Notes under the pieces: model-generated
Database searches by the model: none
The model's input: only the letters and a program-made list of their open reading frames with translations
Told to the model about the DNA's origin: nothing
In this document: one piece after another, positions 42,731 through 50,874 of the stretch
How positions within the stretch are numbered: position 1 is the stretch's first letter
Layout: every line of letters starts with the position of its first letter
Translations under genes and position numbers: made by a program
Assembly: GCA_947493175.1 (NCBI GenBank)
Contig: CANLQD010000001.1
Location: 902,748-966,747, forward strand
From: an uncultured Flavobacteriaceae bacterium
Lineage (GTDB): Bacteria; Bacteroidota; Bacteroidia; Flavobacteriales; Flavobacteriaceae
Length of the DNA stretch: 64,000 nucleotides
Direction of reading: 5' to 3'

Positions 42731-44152
42731 ATGCAAACGGCGATTATTGTTTTTTACGGGTCGGTTACGTTGTGGGCCATCATCAGTGTTATCTTCCATG
42801 GCTCACGGCCAAGTAGATCCGTAAGTTGGCTACTTACCATCTTGTTTTTACCTTTTTTGGGCCCCTTTATTTACTATCTTTTTGGGGTCAATCGGCGAAA
42901 GTTTAAATTCTACCGGCTCAAGGGCACGTTAAAAAGGAAGTTATATGACGAGCAATATAGCGACGACCGCGTCAAGCAATTCGAAGAGGCATTAACAAAC
43001 GGGGAAATAGGTAGGTTGTCCAAAATGTTGAAAAAGAGCTCCCATGCCGCCCCTTACAACGGAAACCGGGTAAGCGTACTACATGATGGCGAGGAAACCT
43101 TTGGAGCTATTTTTGACGCCATCGAAAAAGCAACAGAGTTTATTCATGTCCAATATTACATTTTTGAGAAAGGAGAGCTACAAGATAAATTTCATGAACT
43201 ATTCGCGCAAAAGGCGCAAGAGGGAGTAGAAATCAGGTTGATTTATGATTCCTTGGGCAGCATGTCCTTTAAAGGGGAACTCAAAAAAAGATTTCGGGAG
43301 ATTGGAGTAAAGACCTATCCGATGATGCCCCTTCGCATCGGTAGTTTTATGTATACCCTTAATTATCGAAACCACCGTAAAATCGTCGTTGTTGATGGCA
43401 AGATAGGTTTCGTGTGCGGAATGAACGTTTCGGACAAATATTTCAAGGCCGAATCCGATTTAGGCATATGGAAAGATATACACCTTAAAATAGAGGGCCC
43501 CGCAGTAGCAAGCCTGCATCGTATCTTCATAAAAGATTATCATTTTGCGAGCAAGGAACCCCCTTTGTTACAGCCGAAGTATATGCCCAATATCCCAGAG
43601 GCCGGCGATGCCGTAGTGCAAATCATTGCGAGCGGACCCGATTCGGATCATCCTTCCGTATTACATCAATATGTAGGCATGATCCAATCGGCCGAAGAGA
43701 GCCTGCGCATCGCCAATCCCTACTTTATTCCAGGACCCGTGGTATTGACGAATATAAAAATTGCTGCCCTGGGCGGTGTTCAAGTGAAATTGTTGATTCC
43801 CAAAAAATCTGATTCCTTTCTCGCAAAATACAGCATGCAGGCAAACTTTGAAGAGTTACTGGCCGTAGGCGTAGAGATATACCAACGGGCCGATTTTTCC
43901 CATAGCAAGCTTCTCATATTGGATAGTGCCATCGCTTCGGTAGGTACGGGTAATTTTGACCATCGTAGCTTTGAGCACAACTTTGAATCGAATGCTATGG
44001 TCTATGACAAAGCCACCGCCCAAGATATTATTGAGGAATTTGATAAGGAGTGCAAGACATCCTATCAATTGCAGTACGACACCTTCAAGGAACGGTCTCG
44101 TTTTCAAAAATTTAAGGAAGGATTCGCTAAATTTTTCAGTCCAATGTTATAA
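42731..44152 (+). CDS. cls: Cardiolipin synthase
   Basis: 473 residues. Two N-terminal membrane helices (FYGSVTLWAIISVIFHG; LTILFLPFLGPFIYYLFG) and two phospholipase D domains, each with an HKD motif: HRKIVVVDG at about residue 215 and HSKLLILDS at about residue 392. It joins two phosphatidylglycerol molecules to cardiolipin at the inner membrane. Complete and of normal length. The metalloprotease-like gene follows after 9 bp and may be cotranscribed. Confidence 0.93.
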   Translation: MQTAIIVFYGSVTLWAIISVIFHGSRPSRSVSWLLTILFLPFLGPFIYYLFGVNRRKFKFYRLKGTLKRKLYDEQYSDDRVKQFEEALTNGEIGRLSKMLKKSSHAAPYNGNRVSVLHDGEETFGAIFDAIEKATEFIHVQYYIFEKGELQDKFHELFAQKAQEGVEIRLIYDSLGSMSFKGELKKRFREIGVKTYPMMPLRIGSFMYTLNYRNHRKIVVVDGKIGFVCGMNVSDKYFKAESDLGIWKDIHLKIEGPAVASLHRIFIKDYHFASKEPPLLQPKYMPNIPEAGDAVVQIIASGPDSDHPSVLHQYVGMIQSAEESLRIANPYFIPGPVVLTNIKIAALGGVQVKLLIPKKSDSFLAKYSMQANFEELLAVGVEIYQRADFSHSKLLILDSAIASVGTGNFDHRSFEHNFESNAMVYDKATAQDIIEEFDKECKTSYQLQYDTFKERSRFQKFKEGFAKFFSPML

Positions 44153-44161
44153 GCATATCCC

Positions 44162-44767
44162 ATGCGTATTCTCTTAATTACATTTATAAGCATGAGCTAC
44201 TTACAAGCACAGCATCATATTCCCCAAAGTATTTCGAAAGAAGCCCTTCAGGCACTTTCGCATTATCCGGAATTGGCCGATACCGATATCAGCTTCAAAT
44301 TCAAAAGAAAGTTGCATAAATCGATTATGAAGGCGCAACCCAAAATAGGGAGCCTTTTTAAATCCAGGGCAAAAAGGGAATATGTAGTCTTAATGAGCGA
44401 ACGCTTTCAGCTGGGCGATTCCTTGTTTTGGACCAAAGACCTTGATTCAAAAATTCTGGTCGGTTGGTTGGGACATGAATTGGGACATATTATGGATTAT
44501 CGACATCGTAACAGCCTAAATCTCATCGGTTTTGGAATCAATTATTACTTCTCCAAACGTTTTATCAAGGAGGCAGAACGCGCTGCCGATAGTTATGCGG
44601 TTTCTCATGGCCTGGCACCCTACATTTTAAAGGCGAAAAACTTTATTCTGAATGAGGCGGGAATTTCAGAGAAATATCGCAATCGTATCAAGGAACTCTA
44701 TCTCTCTCCCGATGAAATAATGGTTTTGGTGCGACAGATGAAGGAGGGGGAAACGACGACCGAATAG
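44162..44767 (+). CDS. Secreted zinc-metalloprotease-like protein (HExxH)
   Basis: 201 residues. Short signal peptide (ILLITFISMSYLQAQ). A zinc motif HELGH at residues 105-109 (WLGHELGHIMDYRHR) and a downstream EAERAADSYAV segment (E139, D143) give the HExxH plus ExxxD layout of gluzincin/M48-like peptidases. It could be a periplasmic peptidase or a degenerate relative; the family is not named with certainty. It sits 9 bp after cls. Confidence 0.7.
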   Translation: MRILLITFISMSYLQAQHHIPQSISKEALQALSHYPELADTDISFKFKRKLHKSIMKAQPKIGSLFKSRAKREYVVLMSERFQLGDSLFWTKDLDSKILVGWLGHELGHIMDYRHRNSLNLIGFGINYYFSKRFIKEAERAADSYAVSHGLAPYILKAKNFILNEAGISEKYRNRIKELYLSPDEIMVLVRQMKEGETTTE

Positions 44768-44797
44768 CCACACGAACCCTGGGCCTCTTCCATCCCT

Positions 44798-46330
44798 TCA
44801 ATTTACCGAAAGACGATGCACAAAGTCTTCCCATTCGGCGAACTTTTCCTCGCCCATGACCCGCTCCATCTTCACTTGTCCGCCTTTCTTTTTATGTTCG
44901 GCGCTCCATTCGTGAAATACATCGGGAGCCACAGTCTGCGCCTTAACACCCTGCAGGGCTTTGGAGCGGGCTACCCGGTAATTCTTATTGGCCCCTTTTA
45001 AAAAGGTATCAAGTGCTTCTGCCAATTCGGTATTTGATACTTCGGCTTCGGTACCAAGGTACCAACTGTGGTAAAACCCGTCATTAAACTTCTTCGCACA
45101 TAAGGTATATTCGGGAATCTGTACGTTAAATTCTTGCTCCAAGTGATGAACGGCAGCGTTCAGTTTATTGACGGAGAGTTGGGAACCCACCGTGTTCAAA
45201 AAGAATTTAGTGCGACCTGTAATTCTGATTTCCGCCCTATCGATATCGGTAAACTCAATGGTATCCCCGATCAAGTAACGCCAGGCACCAGCGACCGTGC
45301 TCATAATAAGCACATAGTCCTGGTTTTTCTTTACCTGTTGCAAGTTTAAGGTTTTGGCGTTCTGCGACAAAGATCCATTTTCGTTGATAATGGATTCATC
45401 AAAAGGTACAAATTCGAAATAGATTCCATTATCTGTAATTAATTGCATGGCATCGGTGTCAGGCCTGCTTTGAAAAGCGATAAAACCTTCGGAAGCCAAA
45501 TAGGTATCTATAACGGTAACCGGTTTGCCCATCAATGCATGAAAACTTTTTTCATAAGGGCCAAAAGCAACGCCGCCGGAGGTATAGACACGTAAATTCG
45601 GCCATATTTCATGAATATCGCTAAGCTGATGCGCTTCAATTACCTCTTGTAACATCAGTTCAATCCAGGAAGGAATACCACTGAGCGCTCCGATATCCCA
45701 ATTAGGCGCTTCCTTAACAATCTTGGCCACACGACGGTCCCAGTTGTCTATTTGAGCGATTTCTTCCCCTGGTTTGTAATATCCTCGAAACCAAGAGGGA
45801 ATATTACTGGCACTAATACCACTGATTTCACCCTCCAAATGGTCTTCACGTTCGATTAAATCGGTTGAGCTGCCCAGCATCAAAATTCCCTTTTCAAAAA
45901 AATCGGCAGGAAGATCAAAGTTTCTTAATGCCAAGACCTGCTGTATCCCTGCTTTTTGGATAGCTTTGATCATGTCATCGGTTACCGGAATACGTTTGCT
46001 TTTTTTTCCAGTAGTTCCCGAACTCAAAGCGTAATAGTCGGGATTGCCCGGCCAAGTAACGTCGGGCGTCTGTGTGTTATGCTGGCGATGCCACCATTCT
46101 TTATCAATCCTGGCATAGTCAAAAAATGGAACCCTTTGGGCAAATTGCTGCTCTATATTTTCAGATGCCAAAATATCCCGAAAACCGTATTTTCTACCGA
46201 ATTCCGTATTCACCGCTTTACCTAATAGCTTTTTTAACACTTCTCTTTGTTCCAATATCGGATTTCTCTCTGCGGTCACCAAATCGGAAGCCTGTATCAA
46301 TCCTTTTATTAACTGTCCTAAAATGGGCAT
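44798..46330 (-). CDS. GH3-family acyl-adenylate/amide synthetase-like protein
   Basis: 510 residues. Adenylate-forming motifs of the GH3 superfamily: YALSSGTTGKKSKRIPVT (phosphate-binding loop), VYTSGGVAFGPYEKSFHAL and YLIGDTIEFTDIDRAEIRI. Plant GH3 proteins conjugate hormones to amino acids; the bacterial substrates are unknown. Normal length and intact. It is convergent with the metalloprotease-like gene (30 bp) and lies downstream of the DJ-1/PfpI gene, with a terminator between. Confidence 0.88.
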   Translation of the reverse strand: MPILGQLIKGLIQASDLVTAERNPILEQREVLKKLLGKAVNTEFGRKYGFRDILASENIEQQFAQRVPFFDYARIDKEWWHRQHNTQTPDVTWPGNPDYYALSSGTTGKKSKRIPVTDDMIKAIQKAGIQQVLALRNFDLPADFFEKGILMLGSSTDLIEREDHLEGEISGISASNIPSWFRGYYKPGEEIAQIDNWDRRVAKIVKEAPNWDIGALSGIPSWIELMLQEVIEAHQLSDIHEIWPNLRVYTSGGVAFGPYEKSFHALMGKPVTVIDTYLASEGFIAFQSRPDTDAMQLITDNGIYFEFVPFDESIINENGSLSQNAKTLNLQQVKKNQDYVLIMSTVAGAWRYLIGDTIEFTDIDRAEIRITGRTKFFLNTVGSQLSVNKLNAAVHHLEQEFNVQIPEYTLCAKKFNDGFYHSWYLGTEAEVSNTELAEALDTFLKGANKNYRVARSKALQGVKAQTVAPDVFHEWSAEHKKKGGQVKMERVMGEEKFAEWEDFVHRLSVN

Positions 46331-46366
46331 AGCGTTCTTTTACGATTTAACTTGGACGAAAATAGA

Positions 46367-46393
46367 AGAGGGCGAACTGAGTGTCCGCCCTCT
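46367..46393 (-). terminator. Terminator of the DJ-1/PfpI gene
   Basis: AGAGGGCG (46367-46374) and CGCCCTCT (46386-46393) form a perfect 8-bp stem with an 11-nt loop, followed on the minus strand by TTCTATTTTCG. Confidence 0.7.
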
Positions 46394-46409
46394 CATGACT
46401 TTTTTGTTC

Positions 46410-46973
46410 TTAGGCATTTGCGACCTGTTCTTCGTGTTTGCCTTCACGAATTTCTTCGATTACCTTATCGATAAAGGCGGGTAAATCCTTCGGATTTCTA
46501 CTGGTAACCAAGCCCTCGTCAACCACCACCTCTTGGTCTACCCAACTGGCTCCGGCGTTGATAACATCATCCTTGATACTGTGGTATGAGGTCACTTTTC
46601 TGTTTTCGATGACATTCGCACTTATCAGTAGCCAAGGTGCATGGCAAATGGCAGCTACCGGCTTGCCTCTTTTAAAAAAAGACCGAATAAAATCAAGTGC
46701 TCCTTGGTGGGTGCGCAACAGGTCTGGGTTCGCTACACCGCCTGGTAACACCAATCCGTTATATTCTGCTTCACTGGCGTTTTCGACTAATTTGTCGACC
46801 TGGGTGCTTTCCCCCCAGTTGTCACCGTGCCAGCTTTTAATCATACCCTCTTTTACCGAAATGATATGTACTTCCGCGCCTTCTTGTTTCAATGCTTTTA
46901 AAGGTTCAAAGAGTTCGGATTTCTCAAAACCGTCAGTGGCGAGGATAGCTACTTTTTTGTCTTTCAATTTCAT
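46410..46973 (-). CDS. Type 1 glutamine amidotransferase-like protein, DJ-1/PfpI family
   Basis: 187 residues. The nucleophile elbow is AAICHAPWLLIS with Cys110-His111, and the conserved acid is Glu17 in DGFEKSELFEP. PfpI/YhbO-type members act as stress-linked chaperone-like or deglycase/protease proteins; the activity is debated. The PGGVANPDLLRTHQGALDF segment places it in the PfpI group. Transcribed alone; a 740-bp stretch without a supported gene precedes it. Confidence 0.9.
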   Translation of the reverse strand: MKLKDKKVAILATDGFEKSELFEPLKALKQEGAEVHIISVKEGMIKSWHGDNWGESTQVDKLVENASEAEYNGLVLPGGVANPDLLRTHQGALDFIRSFFKRGKPVAAICHAPWLLISANVIENRKVTSYHSIKDDVINAGASWVDQEVVVDEGLVTSRNPKDLPAFIDKVIEEIREGKHEEQVANA

Positions 46974-47720
46974 AGGTACTGTGATTTAAGGTTTTACAAT
47001 TAATTTTCAATTGACGTGAAATTACGACCCATCACTGATGATGGTTTGCTGATATGCGCTAATTGTAGACCCATTTACGATGGGTAGATTGCAAAAGATT
47101 GTCTTGCAGAGAAGGGGTGAGTGCTGTGGGTATGGAGAAGCGAAAGAGCGAAAAGAATGTTGGTCACAAACCGACAGGCTACTTCAAGTAAAGCATCATT
47201 GAAAGAAGCGAAAATCCTTGAGCGATTCTGTCGGAATAGTTATCGGATAAGAGCAATAGAAATGAATTGGGAAAAAGCCTTCCGAAATATTAAAACATAT
47301 GCTGTTCGTGAGATCTGAAACTAATATATCATTGTACATAAGACATAGGTCCGCAAAGGTTCCTTAGGACCTCTTCGTAAAAAGGTTGTATACCGCGAAA
47401 ATCGCCGTGATCCATTAAATAGATTGGACCCATTCGGCAGAAAAATGTCCAATCCTATCATTTGTTGAACGTTATTCCATGTTAGATTACTACATATGCA
47501 ACAGATTTCTATTGTTATCTGAGTTAACATTATTCGGCTTTGCATTAAGGCAAAGAAACACTTTGCGCTATCTTCCGGTCAATTGAAAAAACTAAAATTA
47601 AAGAGTTTTACGCCATGCGTTTAAAGGTGTCTGGTTTTTTTTGAATCGGACCATCAAGGAACAACATCAAAACGGGCGCAAACGCCAATTGCAAAAAAAT
47701 TGTTTGACCTAGAGCTTACT
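46974..47720. other. Intergenic region of about 750 bp
   Basis: No ORF here looks real. An inverted repeat ACCCAT-TTACG-ATGGGT lies at 47069-47085 and another pair AGGTCC ... GGACCT lies near 47346-47372. The region carries the upstream sequences of the DJ-1/PfpI gene and the FAS1 gene and may hold a small RNA or gene remains; I cannot decide. Confidence 0.4.
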
Positions 47721-48152
47721 ATGATTTCAAAGAATCCGACTTCCATAATGGATATTTTACAGACCCGAACGGAATATAATGCTCTTTATAAAGTGGCAAC
47801 TTCCGCAAGTTTTGTCGCTACCTTGGACAGCATGCAAACCGCAACCCTTTTTGGTCCCCGGAGCGAGGCCTTCAATAAACGAACAAATGCCGAACCAGCA
47901 AATCTTAAGGCTCCTAAAGGTCAAAAGAAAATGCAACGGATTCTACCATATCATGGGGTGATGGAAGCATATGATGCGGAAACCTTGTTAAGAGCAATTC
48001 GTATAAAAAAGCAACCGATTCGTTTAGAGACTCTTAACGAAGCCTATTTGGCATTGACCCAAAAAGACCGCACGACTTACAGGAAGGGTGAACTAACAAA
48101 TCAACATATGATCATCGCTGAGGAACAAGAAGCAAATTATGGTGTGGTATAG
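47721..48152 (+). CDS. Fasciclin (FAS1) domain protein without signal peptide
   Basis: 143 residues from the ATG at 47721; a TTG at 47700 is an alternative. One FAS1 domain: TATLFGPRSEAFNKR matches the FAPTDEAF motif, KKMQRILPYHGVMEAY matches LxxLxxHVV, and NQHMIIAEEQEANYGVV ends where the NGVIHVID strand should be, so the last strand is short. The stop lies in a duplicated 10-bp sequence TGTGGTATAG (48143-48162). Partner gene: a FAS1 lipoprotein 50 bp later. Confidence 0.75.
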   Translation: MISKNPTSIMDILQTRTEYNALYKVATSASFVATLDSMQTATLFGPRSEAFNKRTNAEPANLKAPKGQKKMQRILPYHGVMEAYDAETLLRAIRIKKQPIRLETLNEAYLALTQKDRTTYRKGELTNQHMIIAEEQEANYGVV

Positions 48153-48202
48153 TGTGGTATAGGATGTTTCCACCTTACTAGCACCGCTACAACAACAGGC
48201 AA

Positions 48203-48820
48203 ATGATATTGAACCAATTTTATAGAAAATTTATAATGCTGGGAAGCATGTTTTTAGGGTGCACGTTCCTTATCGGCTGTTACGACCTCAGTAAAAAGGA
48301 ATACAAAAATGCCTTTGTTGACCCGGATAAGAATAAAGATAGCTTGCCTACCGCCATTCCGGTAGATATGGAGTTAGGAAATCTACACACCATTGCGGAC
48401 ATTGTAGTTCGAAATCCGGTCTTCCAGAGATTTGAAGAGCATGTGGAAACTACGAAGGCGATGAAGGCGCTCCGGGAATTAGAGAACGTGACCCTTTTCG
48501 TCCCACTGGATACGGCAAATACCATGTCAAACGCCTCCAAGGAAAAGAATGATTCTGTGGGCCGTCAATACGATTTTGAAAGACTTCATAATTATGCGAT
48601 TACCGGACAATTGAGCAAAGCAGGAATCATTGAAATCCTCAACAGCGAAGCGCATTCCAAAACGCTTAAAACCCTTGGTGATACCGACTTGAAAATTAAG
48701 AAGATTGCAAACACTTTTGAAATCGAGATCCGGAATACCACCTATAATTTGGAAATCACCGACCAAAATGCCGTAAACGGAATTGTTCATGGCATCAGAA
48801 CAAAGAAATCGAATTATTAA
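48203..48820 (+). CDS. FAS1-domain lipoprotein
   Basis: 205 residues. The signal peptide ends in FLIGC; an ATG at 48236 would give a more usual signal length. A FAS1 domain follows: IADIVVRNPVFQRFEEHVET, VTLFVPLDTANTM, LHNYAITGQLSKAGIIEIL and NAVNGIVHGIRTK. FAS1 domains mediate adhesion at the cell surface. It follows the FAS1 gene at 47721 on the same strand and is followed by a tiny gene, forming a short operon that ends at a hairpin. Confidence 0.85.
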   Translation: MILNQFYRKFIMLGSMFLGCTFLIGCYDLSKKEYKNAFVDPDKNKDSLPTAIPVDMELGNLHTIADIVVRNPVFQRFEEHVETTKAMKALRELENVTLFVPLDTANTMSNASKEKNDSVGRQYDFERLHNYAITGQLSKAGIIEILNSEAHSKTLKTLGDTDLKIKKIANTFEIEIRNTTYNLEITDQNAVNGIVHGIRTKKSNY

Positions 48821-48837
48821 TTTTAAAAACAGAAATA

Positions 48838-48981
48838 ATGGGAATTTTTGAAGACAAAAGAAAGTTTAAAAGAAAAGTAAAGCAAACAAACCCCACCAAT
48901 CCGACCGGGGATGTCAATGTCGAGACCAACGAGTTCGATATTGATGAAAAAACGATAAAAGACCAGCAGAAAAAGAAATAG
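48838..48981 (+). CDS. Small charged protein after the FAS1 genes
   Basis: 47 residues, too short for standard gene finding cut-offs. MGIFEDKRKFKRKVKQTNP, then NVETNEFDIDEKTIKDQQKK. It is 17 bp after the FAS1 lipoprotein gene, same strand, and 31 bp before a terminator, which supports it as a real gene. No family is recognised. Confidence 0.55.
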   Translation: MGIFEDKRKFKRKVKQTNPTNPTGDVNVETNEFDIDEKTIKDQQKKK

Positions 48982-49012
48982 TTCGGCTGTTCGAAGCTAA
49001 CGATAAAACTGA

Positions 49013-49044
49013 AAATGCCCTGTGTTACAACATAAAGGGCATTT
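49013..49044 (+). terminator. Terminator of the FAS1 operon
   Basis: AAATGCCCT (49013-49021) and AGGGCATTT (49036-49044) form a 9-bp stem with a 14-nt loop, followed by CTCATTTATT. It can act for the FAS1 side and for the convergent lipoprotein gene. Confidence 0.7.
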
Positions 49045-49070
49045 CTCATTTATTGGGTTTTTATTCGACC

Positions 49071-49601
49071 TTAGATACCGAATATTTTAGCATCTACAAA
49101 GAACACCGTCTGTACGTCAATGGTATGATCCTCCGTTAACACCTCATCTGTAACCGTATTCAAACGCAGGTTGAATGTATCTTTTTTGATATACTCCTGA
49201 ATATCTATATCCGAAATATCCAAATCCAAAGAGGCTCCGGTCTCTTCCGGAATTTCTACCGCAGCTGCTATTTGCACTTCTTCCAGTCCTTCCGCCGAAA
49301 TAAAAATTTCAACCGATTCCAAAAAACTAAAATCTTCTCCCTCGGGACCAGTGACGTTCAACCGCATACTTTTTAGTTTTATTTCCTCTATAAGGTCTTT
49401 TCGGGTATCGTTTACTTCGAACTCAGATTCCGAGTTGGTCTCCACCTCAGGCGTGAACACGTTAAATGGCAGGTTGATGTTGGCCGCAGATTCAATAACA
49501 ACACTGGTATTATAATCCATATCGAACTTGGTCAACTCATCGACCTTGTCGCATGCGGAAAATAAAACAACGCAAAAAACAAATTGAAAGAATTTTCTCA
49601 T
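49071..49601 (-). CDS. Hypothetical lipoprotein
   Basis: 176 residues. The signal peptide ends in the lipobox LFSAC (FFQFVFCVVLFSAC). The mature part is beta-rich and acidic; SVVIESAANINLPFNVFTPE, then TFNLRLNTVTDEVLTEDHTI. It looks like a cell-surface or periplasmic beta-sandwich protein; family not recognised. Its upstream region carries the terminator of the next gene upstream, so it is probably a single-gene unit. Confidence 0.75.
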   Translation of the reverse strand: MRKFFQFVFCVVLFSACDKVDELTKFDMDYNTSVVIESAANINLPFNVFTPEVETNSESEFEVNDTRKDLIEEIKLKSMRLNVTGPEGEDFSFLESVEIFISAEGLEEVQIAAAVEIPEETGASLDLDISDIDIQEYIKKDTFNLRLNTVTDEVLTEDHTIDVQTVFFVDAKIFGI

Positions 49602-49668
49602 AAGTAGTATGATTGATTAGTAGAACGCGAAAATCAATCGCTTCGTATCTAAAAAAGAGATAGTGCAA

Positions 49669-49695
49669 AAAAACCATCTATAAAAGATGGTTTTT
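49669..49695 (-). terminator. Terminator of the flavoprotein reductase gene
   Basis: AAAAACCATCT (49669-49679) and AGATGGTTTTT (49685-49695), perfect 11-bp stem, 5-nt loop, U-tract in either direction. Confidence 0.85.
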
Positions 49696-49752
49696 AATTT
49701 CCGAAATACCGACTCCCAGGAAGGTGATGCTTTTGATAAGGCTAAATGGGGC

Positions 49753-50424
49753 CTACGAAAAGTCCTCGGACACTATTTTATCCTTGGGGACGTTCAATTG
49801 ACCCAGTGCATCACCAACGGCGTTCATCATAGACGGCGGGCCGCAGAGATAAAAGTATTTATCGAGCGAAGTACCATGTTCTTTGATAAATTCGTCATCT
49901 ATCCTACCATGGGCATGTTTTGAACTTTTCTCTTCTGAAAGGATGTTGATAAAATCCTTGCCCAACCACCTTTCAAAATCGGATTCCAAGATGATATCCC
50001 GTTCCCTTTTGTTAGCAAAAAGCAGCTGATGTCCTTTTAGTTGGCCTTTTTGTGCCAAATCTTTAAAGATGGCGATAAAAGGAGTGACACCCGCGCCCCC
50101 AGCGATGAATACACCTGGTCCTTGATATGAAATTGCGCCCCAGGCATCCTCAATCAATAAACTATCTCCTTGTTCAAGGGTCTGTAGCTTATCGGTGACT
50201 CCATCATGGTCCGGATAGACCTTTATCGTGAATTGTAGAAATCCATCATTGGGCAAACTGGTAAATGTAAATGGTCGCTTTTTATCCCGCCATCCTTCTT
50301 TATCAATAGCGACTTCGGTCGCCTGACCAGGAGTAAAGTGATAGTCCGCAGGGCGTTGTGTTTTTATTTGTAACACGTTATGGGTGATAAAGCCCGTGTC
50401 CTGAATTCTTAATTTATATGACAT
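49753..50424 (-). CDS. Ferredoxin-NADP reductase-type FAD-binding oxidoreductase
   Basis: I choose the Met at 50424 (MSYKLRIQDTGFITHN) because the 26 residues upstream look non-coding. 223 residues: FAD-binding barrel with KRPFTFTSLPND, NAD(P)-binding half with GGAGVTPFIAIF and LCGPPSMMNAVG. It moves electrons between NAD(P)H and a ferredoxin, flavodoxin or heme partner. It could feed the heme oxygenase encoded nearby, which needs reductant, but this is inference. It is divergent from the AraC-BLUF gene. Confidence 0.87.
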   Translation of the reverse strand: MSYKLRIQDTGFITHNVLQIKTQRPADYHFTPGQATEVAIDKEGWRDKKRPFTFTSLPNDGFLQFTIKVYPDHDGVTDKLQTLEQGDSLLIEDAWGAISYQGPGVFIAGGAGVTPFIAIFKDLAQKGQLKGHQLLFANKRERDIILESDFERWLGKDFINILSEEKSSKHAHGRIDDEFIKEHGTSLDKYFYLCGPPSMMNAVGDALGQLNVPKDKIVSEDFS

Positions 50425-50874
50425 GTAATCAATGTGTAACTTATATTCCAATATGATTTCGAAAATAGAGAAAAGATATAACGGGAGTAAACTCGTTTGC
50501 ATTGGTTATTGATGCAGATGCGATAGGGAAGACAGATCTCCCGCAGATTTCACAGCTGAACCTAAAGTCGTAGTTGAAAATCAACGAACTTGAACCACAC
50601 TACGAGGTGAGACTCATTCATCATTCCTTACAGCTTAACCGTGACGATTGCTTTTTTGAAACTTGAGACAAATCTCCTTGAAGAAAGTAAGCTGTTGACT
50701 TCGCGGTTTTGCCCATTGTAAATAGCTCGACTATTTTGACCCCATCGGCTGAACAGCCTTTTTAGGCTACAAATCTAAGTTGGTTTTTTAAAAGTAAAGC
50801 GATATTGTTATTTCTTGTTCTTAAATTGTTAAAGTTTCAATTTTTTCGCAATTATTTTTGCTGAAAATAGCAAG
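50425..50874. promoter_or_regulatory. Divergent promoter region of the AraC-BLUF gene (450 bp)
   Basis: No ORF is supported. A TATTTTTG box at 50853-50860 fits the TAnnTTTG -7 consensus, ending 14 bp before the AraC-BLUF start; a TTG lies 24 bp further up, a long spacer. Two alternative small stems (GGCT-GAAC-AGCC and AGCCT-TTTT-AGGCT) overlap at 50746-50767. The length of the region suggests room for regulator sites. Confidence 0.4.

Noticed and set aside
47121..47318. Plus-strand ORF of 65 codons in the long intergenic region
   Set aside because: It has no recognisable pattern, no promoter or terminator context, and biased random-like composition.
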